Notes: generated by a model from the letters alone, not told the origin. A DNA stretch of 64,000 nt from Leucobacter chromiisoli (GCF_016522505.1 NZ_JAEHOH010000020.1:1-64000); one strand, 5' to 3'; numbered from the stretch's first letter, positions 49,239 to 58,164 are shown. Translations and numbers: made by a program.

Positions 49239-50015
49239 TCAATGAACCGGGGTGCGGAGCATGGCGCGGGAGATCTCGGTGGCGGCCGCCCAGAGCGCGT
49301 GGATGGTCGTCCGGTCGTCGTGGCGCTCCGCGCGCACGGTCGCCGAGATGACGGCGATCACGTGGTTGCCTCCCCGGTACGAGACCGGCACGGCGTAGGT
49401 CTTCGCGCCCGGGACGACCAGCCCCTGCTCGCTCGCCCACCGCCGCTCGCGGATCTCCGCGTACTCGGCCCGCAGCTCCGGGGCGATCGTCTCGTCGTCG
49501 CCCGCCCAGTAGGCCTGCAGCACGCGCCCCGAGACCGTCTCCTCGGCCGGCACCGACCCCCCGACCGCCGCGAGGATCGCGATCTCCCTGCGACCCCCGA
49601 TCCGGTCCAGGTACACGACGTCGTCGCCGTGCGGGATGGCGAGGTGCACCGCGAGCGCCTTGGTGGCGGCGCGCAGGTCGACGAGCGTCGGGCGGGCGAC
49701 CGTCCGCAGGCGCGCGGGGCCGGGCACGTGCTGCCCGAGCTCGTAGATCAGCCATCCGAGGCGGTAGCCCTTCGGGGTCTTGTCCATAAGGCCGTGCTCG
49801 ACGAGCTGCTGGGCGAGGCGGAAGGTGCTCGCCTTCGAGACCCCGGACCGCTGCGAGAGCTCCGTCAGGCCGAGCGTGTGAACGCTCCCCGAGAAGGCCT
49901 CGAGCAGCAGCCGCACCTTCCCCAGCACCGTGTCGTCACCGGCCTCCTCCGCCACCGCGGCCCCCTTCCCGCTCATCCCCGAGCCGTCGTCCGAGTGCGC
50001 CGTCGCTCCTCGCAT
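49239..50015 (-). CDS. IclR-family regulator of the hydroxyquinol genes
   Basis: The 258-aa protein has an HTH (VLGKVRLLLEAFSGSVHTLGLTELSQRSGVSKASTFRLAQQLVEHGL) and an effector domain (YLDRIGGRREIAILAAVGGSVPAEETVSGRVLQAY). A -10 TATAGT (50029-50024, minus) precedes ATG 50015 by 8 nt, so the mRNA is probably leaderless; the TTG at 50024 lies inside the -10. The operator (50050-50066) overlaps its -35 region, so it should repress itself and act on the divergent operon. Confidence 0.85.
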   Translation of the reverse strand: MRGATAHSDDGSGMSGKGAAVAEEAGDDTVLGKVRLLLEAFSGSVHTLGLTELSQRSGVSKASTFRLAQQLVEHGLMDKTPKGYRLGWLIYELGQHVPGPARLRTVARPTLVDLRAATKALAVHLAIPHGDDVVYLDRIGGRREIAILAAVGGSVPAEETVSGRVLQAYWAGDDETIAPELRAEYAEIRERRWASEQGLVVPGAKTYAVPVSYRGGNHVIAVISATVRAERHDDRTTIHALWAAATEISRAMLRTPVH

Positions 50016-50049
50016 GGGCACCAACTATACCCACCGTTTCCACCGCCGG

Positions 50050-50066
50050 GGTTCGGTCAGCGAACC
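50050..50066. promoter_or_regulatory. IclR-like 17-bp box, copy 3 (probable operator)
   Basis: GGTTCGGTCAGCGAACC has perfect GGTTCG/CGAACC arms across 5 nt. It lies between divergent IclR and maleylacetate reductase genes. The related boxes at 27185 and 35098 share GGTTC, GTCA and ACC. Confidence 0.7.
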
Positions 50067-50180
50067 GATCGGGTCTCCCCGATTCGAGCACGCGATAGGC
50101 ATGGAGTGCCGCCCGGGCGACGACGCAGGCGCGGGGAACGGCCGAAGCCGCCGAACCGGCGAATACCTCGAAAGGTCACT

Positions 50181-51236
50181 ATGAGATTCATCCACGACTC
50201 ACTGCCCCAGCGGGTGCGCTTCGCCTCCGGGGAGGCCCGCGAGCAGCTCGCTCAGGAGATCGACGAGCTCGGCGCCTCGCGGGCGATGGTCATCGCCGCA
50301 CCCGCCGAGCGGCCGCTCGCCGAGCGTATCACCGCCGGCCTGCCGATCGCGGTCGAGCACGACGACGTCGCGCCCCACGTGCCCGTCGAGGTGGCCGAGC
50401 GCGCACGCGCGGTCGCCGCCTCGGAGAACGTCGACGTGCTCGTCACCGTCGGCGGCGGTTCGACCACGGGCCTCGCGAAGGCCGTCGCGCTCACGAGCGG
50501 CGTGCCCATCGTCGCCGTACCGACGACGTACGCGGGATCCGAGGCCACCAACGTCTGGGGCCTCACCGAGGGCTCCGTGAAGACCACCGGCGTCGACCCC
50601 CGCGTGCTGCCGCGAGCGGTGGTCTACGACGCCGAGCTCACGCTGTCGCTGCCGATCGAGCTGACCGTCGCCAGCGGTCTCAACGCCCTCGCGCACTGCA
50701 TCGACTCGCTCTGGGCGCCCCGGGCCGATCCGATCAACGCGGCCATGGCGAGCGAGGGCATCCAGTCGCTCGCCTCGGGCCTGCCGCGTCTCGTGAACGA
50801 CCCCTCGGACCTGGACGGCCGCGAACTCGTGCTGCACGGCGCCTACGTCTCGGCCGTGGCGTTCGCTTCGGCTGGCTCCGGCCTGCACCACAAGATCTGC
50901 CACGTGCTCGGCGGCATGTTCGACCTGCCCCACGCGCAGACCCACGCCGTCGTGCTGCCGCACGTGCTCGCGTTCAACGGCTCGTTCGCGCCGAACGCCG
51001 AGGCGCGCATCGCCGCGGCGTTCGGCGCCCCCACCGCGAACGAGGGCCTGCGCCGGCTTCGCGAGGCCCTCGGCTCGCCGAGGGCGCTCAAGGACTACGG
51101 CCTGCCGGAGGACGGCCTCGCGGCGGCTGCCGCTGCGACGGTGCCGCTCGTTCCGGCCGGCAACCCCGCTCCCGTCACCGAGGACGGCCTCGTCGAGCTG
51201 CTGCACGCGGCCTGGGCCGGAGAGGAGCCGAAGTGA
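50181..51236 (+). CDS. Maleylacetate reductase
   Basis: The 351-aa iron-type alcohol dehydrogenase-fold enzyme has [19 protein letters not shown] (NAD site), [28 protein letters not shown] and [33 protein letters not shown], all typical of maleylacetate reductases. It reduces maleylacetate to 3-oxoadipate with NADH. AAAGG lies upstream of ATG 50181. The dioxygenase gene overlaps its stop. Confidence 0.92.
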   Translation: MRFIHDSLPQRVRFASGEAREQLAQEIDELGASRAMVIAAPAERPLAERITAGLPIAVEHDDVAPHVPVEVAERARAVAASENVDVLVTVGGGSTTGLAKAVALTSGVPIVAVPTTYAGSEATNVWGLTEGSVKTTGVDPRVLPRAVVYDAELTLSLPIELTVASGLNALAHCIDSLWAPRADPINAAMASEGIQSLASGLPRLVNDPSDLDGRELVLHGAYVSAVAFASAGSGLHHKICHVLGGMFDLPHAQTHAVVLPHVLAFNGSFAPNAEARIAAAFGAPTANEGLRRLREALGSPRALKDYGLPEDGLAAAAAATVPLVPAGNPAPVTEDGLVELLHAAWAGEEPK

Positions 51237-52135
51237 GCACGATCCCCGACATCGGCGAGGAGCAGCGGCAGCGCGAGGAGGAGCTCACCGAGCGGGTGAT
51301 CCGGTCGTTCGACTCCTGCGCCGATCCGCGGCTGCGGCGGGTGCTCGCCGGTCTCGTGCGCCACCTGCACGCGTTCATCAGGGACGTGCGCCTGACCGAG
51401 GAGGAGTGGAACCGGGCGATCGCCTTCCTCAGAGAGGCCGGCGACATCACCGACGACCACCGGCAGGAGTTCATCCTGCTCTCCGACGTGCTCGGCGCCT
51501 CGATGCAGACCGTCGCCGTGAACAACGAGGCCTACGCCGACGCGACCGAGGCGACCGTGTTCGGCCCCTTCTTCGTCGAGGGCTCCCCCGAGATCGCCAT
51601 CGGCGGCGACATGTCCTTCGGCGCCACGGGCGAGCCTTGCTGGGTCGAGGGCACCGTCACCGACACCGACGGCAACCCGGTGCCCGGCGCGCTCATCGAG
51701 GTCTGGGAGGCCGACGAGGACGGCCTGTACGACGTGCAGTACGACGACGAGCGCACGGCGGCCCGCGCCCATCTCTTCAGCGACGATGCGGGCCGCTACG
51801 CGTTCTGGGGCATCACCCCGACGCCGTACCCGATCCCCTACGACGGCCCCGTCGGCAGGATGCTCGACGCCGTCGGGCGGTCGCCGTACCGCGCCTCGCA
51901 TCTGCACTTCCTGGTCGACCGAGCCGGGTACCGCCGCCTCGTGACCCACATCTTCGTGGCGGGCGACGAGCTGCTCGACTCCGACAGCGTGTTCGGGGTG
52001 AAGGAGTCCCTGGTCAAGGAGTTCGAGCCGCAGCCCGCGGGTACGCCCACGCCGGACGGACGGGATGTGAGCGGAGCCTGGAGCCGGGTGCGCTTCGACA
52101 TCGTGCTGGCCCCGGAAGCCGCGCTCCGGCGCTGA
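51233..52135 (+). CDS. Intradiol dioxygenase, hydroxyquinol 1,2-dioxygenase type
   Basis: The 300-aa protein has an N-terminal helical linker domain (residues 1-95) and the intradiol core: [46 protein letters not shown] with the first Tyr ligand, [22 protein letters not shown] with the second Tyr, and HLHFLVD with the His ligands (near 225). Together with the maleylacetate reductase this points to hydroxyquinol; catechol or 4-chlorocatechol are alternatives. GTG 51233 overlaps the reductase stop (GTGA). Confidence 0.9.
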   Translation: MSTIPDIGEEQRQREEELTERVIRSFDSCADPRLRRVLAGLVRHLHAFIRDVRLTEEEWNRAIAFLREAGDITDDHRQEFILLSDVLGASMQTVAVNNEAYADATEATVFGPFFVEGSPEIAIGGDMSFGATGEPCWVEGTVTDTDGNPVPGALIEVWEADEDGLYDVQYDDERTAARAHLFSDDAGRYAFWGITPTPYPIPYDGPVGRMLDAVGRSPYRASHLHFLVDRAGYRRLVTHIFVAGDELLDSDSVFGVKESLVKEFEPQPAGTPTPDGRDVSGAWSRVRFDIVLAPEAALRR

Positions 52136-52143
52136 GCCCCGGC

Positions 52144-52185
52144 GCTCGATGTGACGCCCGAAGCGGCCCGGGCGTCACATCGAGC
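52144..52185. terminator. Bidirectional terminator of the hydroxyquinol and ThiF operons
   Basis: A perfect 16-bp stem (52144-52159 with 52170-52185) with a 10-nt loop stands between the convergent genes. The stop codon of the ThiF-like gene lies inside the right arm. Confidence 0.88.
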
Positions 52186-53116
52186 GGCGGGCGATGTCGG
52201 CGAGCGTGTAGCTGCCGAGCGGATTGAGCCCGAGCCGCTGCCGGGCTGCGGCGAGGAGGAGGTGCCGCGTGTGGGCGGGCCTACCCGCCCGCACGACGCG
52301 GGTGCGCATCCGGTAGGCGTCGGTGTAGGCCACTCGGGGAGCCCAGACGGGCTGCCTGCGGCGGTTGCCGACCCCGGCGGTCAGATGCAGGAACGCCTGC
52401 GCGGTCCCGATGGCGGAGGCGAGATCGACGCCGATCGAGATCGACGGGAGCGGCGCTGCGGGGGCGCCCCCCTCGCCGAGCACCGCCCGCAGCGACCGCA
52501 GATCCGTGTACGGCGGGATGTAGGGCAGGCAGCGGGCGAGATCGACGCCCGCCTCCGCGATCTCGTCGAGGGGCGCGTCCGGGGAGAACCCCATGAGCCG
52601 CTCGAAGGTCCACGGCGAGTCGGGCGCGAACGAGGTGACCTGCGCGGCGAAGCCGACGTTCATCACGAGGAGGTCGGGGATGCCGCGCGCCCTCGCCCCC
52701 CGCGCGACGAGCGTGCCGATCTCGGGCCTCGTGAGCTCGGACTCGTCGAGCACGAGCGATGCGCCGTCGAGGAACGGATCGAGGGTGTCCTCGACGACGC
52801 CGCCGAGGAACGTCTCGACCTCGGCGTCCGGATTGATGTCGAGCACCCGCTCGCGGAAGACCTCGGCCTTGTTCCTGCCGAACGACGACGCGGTCGCCCC
52901 CTCGACCCGGTTGACGTTCTCCGGCTCGAACACCTCGGGGTCGGCGATGCTGAAGCGGGCGACCCCCATCCGCGCGAGTTTGAGGCCCAGCTGGAAGCCG
53001 TCGCCGCCGACCCCGGCGATCGCGACCTTCCCGCTCATGAGCGCCCGCTGCTCGTCCTCGCTCCAGAACCCGTAGTTGCGCGAGAACTCGGGCGCGGCGA
53101 CGGTTCTCGACGTCAT
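52175..53116 (-). CDS. ThiF/E1-like adenylyltransferase
   Basis: The 313-aa protein has a Rossmann ThiF/MoeB/E1 fold: AIAGVGGDGFQLGLKLARMGVARFSIADPEVFEPENVNR, the nucleotide loop and the Arg that follows (ENVNRVEGATASSFGRNKAEVF), and a conserved acidic segment LVLDESE. No CxxC zinc pair is seen, unlike MoeB. The crossover region and C terminus are unusual. The ATG overlaps the stop of the acyltransferase-like gene (TGATG). In Mycobacterium a MoeY-type ThiF protein lies beside a GGDEF-EAL gene (Rv1354c-Rv1355c, from memory), the same neighbourhood as here. Confidence 0.8.
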   Translation of the reverse strand: MTSRTVAAPEFSRNYGFWSEDEQRALMSGKVAIAGVGGDGFQLGLKLARMGVARFSIADPEVFEPENVNRVEGATASSFGRNKAEVFRERVLDINPDAEVETFLGGVVEDTLDPFLDGASLVLDESELTRPEIGTLVARGARARGIPDLLVMNVGFAAQVTSFAPDSPWTFERLMGFSPDAPLDEIAEAGVDLARCLPYIPPYTDLRSLRAVLGEGGAPAAPLPSISIGVDLASAIGTAQAFLHLTAGVGNRRRQPVWAPRVAYTDAYRMRTRVVRAGRPAHTRHLLLAAARQRLGLNPLGSYTLADIARRSM

Positions 53117-53886
53117 CAGGCGGCCCGCTCGCCGCAGGTGCCCGTGGAGACCCGCCCGAGGTACGTCATCGCGGGCTCCGCGGACCGATAGCGGTCGATG
53201 AACCCCCCGCCCCGCGCGTTCACCCGTTCCGCCGACGCCGGGATGTCGATCTCGATGGGGAGGTTGTAGTCCAGGTAGTGCTCCACGTACCGCGGCTCCC
53301 CGATGCGCGCGATCGCGATGGCGCCCCTCAGGTGGCGCTCGAACCAGGGCTCGATGATGGCGAAGGTGCGCTCCAGCCCGTGGTTGGCGATGTAGGCGAG
53401 CATGAGCGCGAAGAGGTGCCACTGCACCGCGTCCTGCAGCGCGGCGGCCTCGTGGCGCGCGATCACGCGGGAGACCTCGACGCTCCGGGGCGTGAGGTCT
53501 CCCGGCGCGAACGCGTCGGGGCAGAAGTCCTCGACCGGCAGCGGCCGTTCGGTCCCGCGCAGGATGAGCCGGGACACGCCCACCACCCGCACTCCCGCCC
53601 CGTGGTTCTCGAACACGCCGAACGTGACCGATCGCGCGTCGTCGGGATCCCGGTCCGTGCCGTCGGACTGGAGGTCGCTCTCGGCGAGCTGGCCGGTCTG
53701 CTCGACGTAGACCTTCCGGCGCAGCCGGAAGTGGGCGGCGTACTCCGCCTCGAGACCGGGCATCGCGACGCCGTCGACGGCGAGCACGCCGCAGGCGAGT
53801 CGTGCCGTCGGGTCGTGGGAGAAGAGGTCGGATCCGATCACGGGGATGACGTCGTGATTCGAGACAGAGCGATCGATGCGGGACAA
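53116..53886 (-). CDS. LuxI/GNAT-fold N-acyltransferase-like protein
   Basis: The 256-aa protein starts at TTG 53886, with AGGAGG 9 nt upstream. Residues 45-110 hold the LuxI-like start (EAEYAAHFRLRRKVYVEQTGQL...ESDLQSDGTDRD), then a strand pair VTFGVFENHGAGVRVVGVSRLIL and VEVSRVIARHEAA. Such proteins (acyl-homoserine-lactone synthase / N-acyl amino acid synthase) use acyl-ACP or acyl-CoA to make small signals. Which donor and acceptor is used cannot be read here. True LuxI proteins are rare in actinobacteria. Confidence 0.68.
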   Translation of the reverse strand: MSRIDRSVSNHDVIPVIGSDLFSHDPTARLACGVLAVDGVAMPGLEAEYAAHFRLRRKVYVEQTGQLAESDLQSDGTDRDPDDARSVTFGVFENHGAGVRVVGVSRLILRGTERPLPVEDFCPDAFAPGDLTPRSVEVSRVIARHEAAALQDAVQWHLFALMLAYIANHGLERTFAIIEPWFERHLRGAIAIARIGEPRYVEHYLDYNLPIEIDIPASAERVNARGGGFIDRYRSAEPAMTYLGRVSTGTCGERAA

Positions 53887-54078
53887 CGCCGGGGTCCTCC
53901 TAGATGCCGCACGGCCTCGTTCGCCGCGCACAGTTATGGGCCGCCGGGCTGCGCTCGGACGGCTCCTGTGATACTCATTCTGCCCCACCTTCCCCCGAAT
54001 CCGTCGTCGCGACGACACGGCGCGGCGCGCGAGGGCCGCGCGGGGCCCGGCGCGAAACCCCCGATGAGACCGCCCGCG

Positions 54079-54095
54079 TTGGTACGATGTACCAA
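54079..54095. promoter_or_regulatory. Operator palindrome upstream of the TetR gene
   Basis: TTGGTAC-GAT-GTACCAA is a perfect 7-3-7 inverted repeat, 28 nt upstream of the chosen start. The centre can also be read as a -10 (TACGAT), so the regulator would block its own promoter and possibly the divergent acyltransferase operon. Confidence 0.65.
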
Positions 54096-54122
54096 AATTA
54101 CGACGTCGCGATTGGAGCAACG

Positions 54123-54977
54123 GTGCCGGAAGACAACTGGAATCGGGCGAGCGGCCTGCGAGCCTGGCCGGGTTCCGACGACGTGCGGCTCAGGGTCCTG
54201 GACAGCGCGATGCGCCACGTGGAGTCGGTCGGCCTCTCCCTCAGCGTCGACGCGGCGCTCGTCGAGCGGCTCTCGGGCGAGGCCGGGGTCTCAGCGAAGC
54301 AGTTCGCGCAGGTCTGGCCGTCGCACGAGGCGTTCCTCACCGATCTGTTCTGCGAGCTGGCGAACCGGGCGCGGATCGACCGCGCCGACACCGAGACGCT
54401 GCTGACCACCTGGCAGTACCTGAGCATGCGCAGCGACGACCTGCGCTCGGCCGAGGGTCGGCGCCGGGTGCTCATCGACGTGATCCGCACGGCCGCGCAG
54501 TACAACTTCGACGTCGTCACGGCGTCGAGCAAGTGGCGCACCTACGCCGCGCTCTCCACGACGATCACGTCCTGGCCCGAGGGGCGATCCCGCACCCGCG
54601 TGCTCGACGCCCTCCGGGCCAGCGAGCTCTCCTTCGTCGAGACCATGGAGAGCTTCTACCGCAACGTGCTGCCCACCATCGGCTACCGGCTGAAGCCCAT
54701 GTTCCACGACGACTACCAGCCCTTCGTCGTGGCGGCGGCGTCGGTCATCGAGGGCCTCGGGATCGTGCGCGCGACGGTCCCCGCGCTGGTCGAGGCCCAC
54801 TTCGACCTCGAGGTCGAGGACGGCCCCGAGCCCTGGTCGATCGCCGCGCTCGCCTTCGTGGGCGTCGTCGACGCCTTCATCGAGCCGGATCCGGAGTTCG
54901 TCGCGGACGAGGCGATCTCCCGGCTCAGCACCGGGGTCGACGTGACCCCGCGCTCGCAGTCCGAACCCGACTACTGA
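54123..54977 (+). CDS. TetR-like regulator (unusually long, 284 aa)
   Basis: GTG 54123 has GGAG 5 nt upstream; the ATG inside the palindrome at 54087 would be an alternative. The N-terminal HTH region (VRLRVLDSAMRHVESVGLSLSVDAALVERLSGEAGVSAKQFAQVWPSHEAFLTDLF) matches TetR-type. The helical C-terminal domain is longer than usual (VLPTIGYRLKPMFHDDYQPFVVAAASVIEGLG). It is divergent from the acyltransferase/ThiF pair and is followed by the GGDEF-EAL gene on the opposite strand. Confidence 0.75.
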   Translation: MPEDNWNRASGLRAWPGSDDVRLRVLDSAMRHVESVGLSLSVDAALVERLSGEAGVSAKQFAQVWPSHEAFLTDLFCELANRARIDRADTETLLTTWQYLSMRSDDLRSAEGRRRVLIDVIRTAAQYNFDVVTASSKWRTYAALSTTITSWPEGRSRTRVLDALRASELSFVETMESFYRNVLPTIGYRLKPMFHDDYQPFVVAAASVIEGLGIVRATVPALVEAHFDLEVEDGPEPWSIAALAFVGVVDAFIEPDPEFVADEAISRLSTGVDVTPRSQSEPDY

Positions 54978-55046
54978 GCCCGCTCGGCGCGCCGGGGGCC
55001 GGCGTCCCCGCACGCGGTGGCGCTCGGGGGCCGGGATCCCTGGCGC

Positions 55047-57389
55047 TCAGTCGATGCTCGCGCGCGACCCCCAGCGCCGGATGCGGTCCATCGTGAGCGG
55101 GAGCGAGAGCGGCCTGCCGAAGTGATAGCCCTGCGCGTTGCGCACGCCGATCTCGGTCATCACCCCGACCATGGCCGGCGTCTCGATGCCCTCGACGACC
55201 ATCGTGTAGCCCAGCTTGTCGCCGAACCCCTGCAGCGCCTTCAGCACCTCGCGCTGACGCACGTCGTCGAGGTCGTTGATCAGGCTCTTGTCGATCTTGA
55301 GGATGTCCATCGGGAAGTGCACGAGCGCCCCGACGGAGGAGTCCTCGGACCCGTAGTCGTCGAGCGCGATGGTCACCCCGGCGGCCTGCATCTCCTCGGC
55401 GTCGCGCCGCAGCTCGTCGGTGGCGGCGCGCAGGGACCGCTCGTTGAGCTCGATGCAGAGGGAGATCTCGGGGTGGGCGAGGGAGGCCTCCCGGATGAAC
55501 GGACCGAGCTCGGCGTCGCTGATCTGCCCCAGCTCGAGGTTCACCGTGATGCACGCGATGCCCGGCTCGAGCCGGCGGAACTTCTCGGCCGCGTCGAGGG
55601 CCTTCGTCACGACCTGCTCCGTGAGCTCGTTCATCAGGCCGAGGCTCTTCGCCCTCGCTACGAGCGAGGGCGGGGAGATGGGGCCGAGCTCGGGGTCGAC
55701 ATAGCGCACGAGCGCCTCGAACGCCCAGATCCTCCCCTCATCGAGGCTCACGATGGGCTGGAAGGCGAGTGACAGCCGGCCCTCGCGGATCGCCCTCGCC
55801 ACGATGTCGTTCGTGCGGCTCGAGCGGTGCGAGGAGATGCCCACGCTGCTGCCCTCGGCGGCTCCGTCGCGGCGCGAGCGCTTGACCTTCAGCATCGCCC
55901 GATCCGCGTCCTCGACGAGGGCCTGGGCGTCGAGCTCGCGGTGGCTCGAGAAGGCGAGGCCCGCGCTGACCGCCGGCCGGAGGTCCTGCCCCTCCAGCTC
56001 GAGCGGCTGGCTCACCGCCTCGACGATGCGGTCGGCGGCCTCCCTGGCCTGCTCGAGCGAGACCAGGCCGGAGAGGATGACGACGAACTCGTCGCCCCCG
56101 ACCCGCGAGACGAAGCCCCCGCCGCCGGCCGCGCTCTGCAGGCGGCCGGCGATGGCCCTGAGCAGTTCGTCTCCGGCGCGGTGCCCGAAGGTGTCGTTGA
56201 GCTTCTTGAAGTTGTCGAGGTCGATGAAGAGCAGGGCGATGCCCTCGTGGTAGGGGCGGTTCTCGTTCGCGTCGACGAGCGCCTCCTGGAAGGCCCCGTA
56301 GTTCGGCAGGCCCGTCAGCGCGTCGCTGTTCGCGCGCCTCTCGAGCACGTGCACCTCGTCCTGCATCCGCGCCGCCTCGCTCGCCACGTGCGCGAGGGTC
56401 GCCAGCGCGCGCTCGTCCTCACGGGTGAAGGGCGCTCCGCCGATCCTACGCGAGGCCACCACGTACCGGCCGGAATCCGCCTCGACGGCCACCTCGGCGC
56501 CGATCTCGTTCCGCCCCGGCCCCTCGTCGCGGAGCTCGACGCGGTCGGCCTGCACGATGGCCTCCGCGCGATCCTGCAGGGCGGCGGCCAGTCCGCCGCC
56601 GGACTCCCTCGGCAGCTCGACGGCCGCGTCCACGATCGCGCTCAGCCGACGCTCGGTGTCCGCGTACCGCTGCCGCTGGGCGAGCATGTAGAACACCGAC
56701 GCCGTGAGCAGGAGCAGGAACCGGGTCCGGTTCGCCCGGGGGTCCCCCTCGAGCCACGGGATGACCGTGGAGTCGAGGGAGCTCATCAGCGCGGCCGTCG
56801 CGGCGACGATGAGGACGACGAGCCCGATCCGGGAGGGGCTGACGGCCGAGACGCCGAAGGCGCGGTCGGACGCCGGACGGAGCCGCTGCCGCGCGAGCTC
56901 GACGAGGACGACCAGGCCGTAGTAGGCGGCGGTCCCCACCAGCAGGCCGAGCGCCGCCCAGCCGGTCGTTCCGCCGAGCCCGAGTCCGATGGCGACGAAC
57001 GCGAAGGCGCCGGCGGAGCTCACCCCCGTCGCGTAGAGCGTCTGGAGGAGATCGCGGCGGGCGATCGCCTGGGAGATCGCGACCCCGAACGTCCAGATGC
57101 AGACGTCGAGGAGGTGCGAGTGGTCGCGGGGGTGGATGGCGAGCATCACGAGCGTCACGCCCACGAGCGGTGATTCGGGATGGCGCCCGACGCGCATCTG
57201 GAAGGGCCCGCAGATGATCACGCCGGCCACCAGCGCGATCACGAGCGTCCACGACGGGGGCCCGGACACGACGATCTCGAAGGCGCCGTATCCGATGGCG
57301 CCGAGGGCGAGGCCCGCGAACGGGAGGGCGAAGAGGAGGTCCCGCTTCGTCGTATCCTCGCGTATGAGCACGACCCATCTCCCACCCAT
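55047..57389 (-). CDS. Membrane GGDEF-EAL c-di-GMP protein
   Basis: The roughly 780-aa protein has 7-8 N-terminal membrane helices (about residues 15-235), a GAF-like domain (245-345), a GGDEF domain with intact SRVGGDEFVV (near 430), and an EAL domain with FEALVRYVDPELG (near 565), VNLELGQ, CIELNE, LDDYG and VVEGIET. Both cyclase and phosphodiesterase active sites look complete, so either activity is possible. The upper start ATG 57389 has a poor ribosome site; GTG 57371 with GGGAGA upstream may be the true start. The pGpG product would be cleared by the Orn of this genome. Confidence 0.92.
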   Translation of the reverse strand: MGGRWVVLIREDTTKRDLLFALPFAGLALGAIGYGAFEIVVSGPPSWTLVIALVAGVIICGPFQMRVGRHPESPLVGVTLVMLAIHPRDHSHLLDVCIWTFGVAISQAIARRDLLQTLYATGVSSAGAFAFVAIGLGLGGTTGWAALGLLVGTAAYYGLVVLVELARQRLRPASDRAFGVSAVSPSRIGLVVLIVAATAALMSSLDSTVIPWLEGDPRANRTRFLLLLTASVFYMLAQRQRYADTERRLSAIVDAAVELPRESGGGLAAALQDRAEAIVQADRVELRDEGPGRNEIGAEVAVEADSGRYVVASRRIGGAPFTREDERALATLAHVASEAARMQDEVHVLERRANSDALTGLPNYGAFQEALVDANENRPYHEGIALLFIDLDNFKKLNDTFGHRAGDELLRAIAGRLQSAAGGGGFVSRVGGDEFVVILSGLVSLEQAREAADRIVEAVSQPLELEGQDLRPAVSAGLAFSSHRELDAQALVEDADRAMLKVKRSRRDGAAEGSSVGISSHRSSRTNDIVARAIREGRLSLAFQPIVSLDEGRIWAFEALVRYVDPELGPISPPSLVARAKSLGLMNELTEQVVTKALDAAEKFRRLEPGIACITVNLELGQISDAELGPFIREASLAHPEISLCIELNERSLRAATDELRRDAEEMQAAGVTIALDDYGSEDSSVGALVHFPMDILKIDKSLINDLDDVRQREVLKALQGFGDKLGYTMVVEGIETPAMVGVMTEIGVRNAQGYHFGRPLSLPLTMDRIRRWGSRASID

Positions 57390-57441
57390 GTCTCGGCGAA
57401 CCCGCCCCTCGGTCGAGGCGCGGGGCGCGGCAGCTCGGCAG

Positions 57442-57455
57442 TGTCAATCATGACA
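57442..57455. promoter_or_regulatory. TGTCA-n4-TGACA palindrome in the divergent gap
   Basis: TGTCAATCATGACA lies between the GGDEF-EAL gene and the metallopeptidase gene. It could be an operator, but the binder is unknown. The rightward -10 TAGGCT (57512-57517) is 6 nt before ATG 57524, a leaderless start. Confidence 0.4.
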
Positions 57456-57523
57456 TGCGGGGCGGCGCCCGGCCGTCCCCCCACGGGGTGTACCCCGCCG
57501 AGGCCGCTGTGTAGGCTGAAATC

Positions 57524-57871
57524 ATGCTCACCCTGTCGCACGAGGAATTCGAGGCGCTCGTCTCGGACGGGCTCGACAGCCTGCACGACGACATGCTCGC
57601 CGCGCTCGACAACGTGATCTTCCTGGTCGAGGACAAGCCGAAGGACGGGAGCGGGATCCTCGGGGTGTACGAGGGGTTCTCGCTCGCCGATCGCACCCAG
57701 TACGGCTACGGGGAGGAGCCCGACCGGATCACCCTCTTCCGCGAGAACCTGCTCGCCCACTGCGAGGATCTCGACGAGCTGATCAGCGAGATCCGGGTCA
57801 CGCTGGTGCACGAGATCGCCCACTTCTACGGGATCACCGAGGAGCGGATCCACGAGCTGGGGTGGGGCTGA
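57524..57871 (+). CDS. Metallopeptidase-family protein (HExxH, minimal zincin)
   Basis: The 115-aa protein has the zinc motif HEIAHFYGITEERIHELG (HExxHxxG followed by a third ligand) near its C terminus and otherwise follows the actinobacterial metallopeptidase family of about 115-130 aa. It probably precedes ClpS in an operon, since its TGA overlaps the clpS ATG. Its substrate is unknown. Confidence 0.87.
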   Translation: MLTLSHEEFEALVSDGLDSLHDDMLAALDNVIFLVEDKPKDGSGILGVYEGFSLADRTQYGYGEEPDRITLFRENLLAHCEDLDELISEIRVTLVHEIAHFYGITEERIHELGWG

Positions 57872-58164
57872 TGCCCGCGACGGACGTCGGCGCCGAGCGG
57901 CGGCAGAGCGAGCAGCGGGCGCCCGAGCGCCCGTGGCAGACGGTGGTGTGGGACGACCCCGTCAATCTCATGTCGTACGTCTCCTACGTCTTCCAGGCCC
58001 ACTTCGGCTTCAGCCGCGAGCGGGCGGAGGAGCTGATGCTGCGCGTGCACCAGGAAGGCAGTGCGGTCGTCGCGGAGGGCGGTCGCGAGGCGATGGAGAT
58101 GCACGTCGAGGCGATGCACGGGTACGGCCTGTGGGCGACCGTGCGGCAGGGAGGACCGGCATGA
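57871..58164 (+). CDS. clpS: ClpS adaptor of the ClpAP/ClpCP protease
   Basis: The 97-aa protein has the ClpS core PWQTVVWDDPVNLMSYVSYVFQAHFGFSRERAEELMLRVHQEGSAVV (Asn/Asp pocket and M pocket) and MHVEAMHGYGLWATV. It delivers N-degron proteins to the Clp unfoldase. ATG 57871 gives a protein of normal length; ATG 57862 would add three residues. Confidence 0.93.
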   Translation: MPATDVGAERRQSEQRAPERPWQTVVWDDPVNLMSYVSYVFQAHFGFSRERAEELMLRVHQEGSAVVAEGGREAMEMHVEAMHGYGLWATVRQGGPA

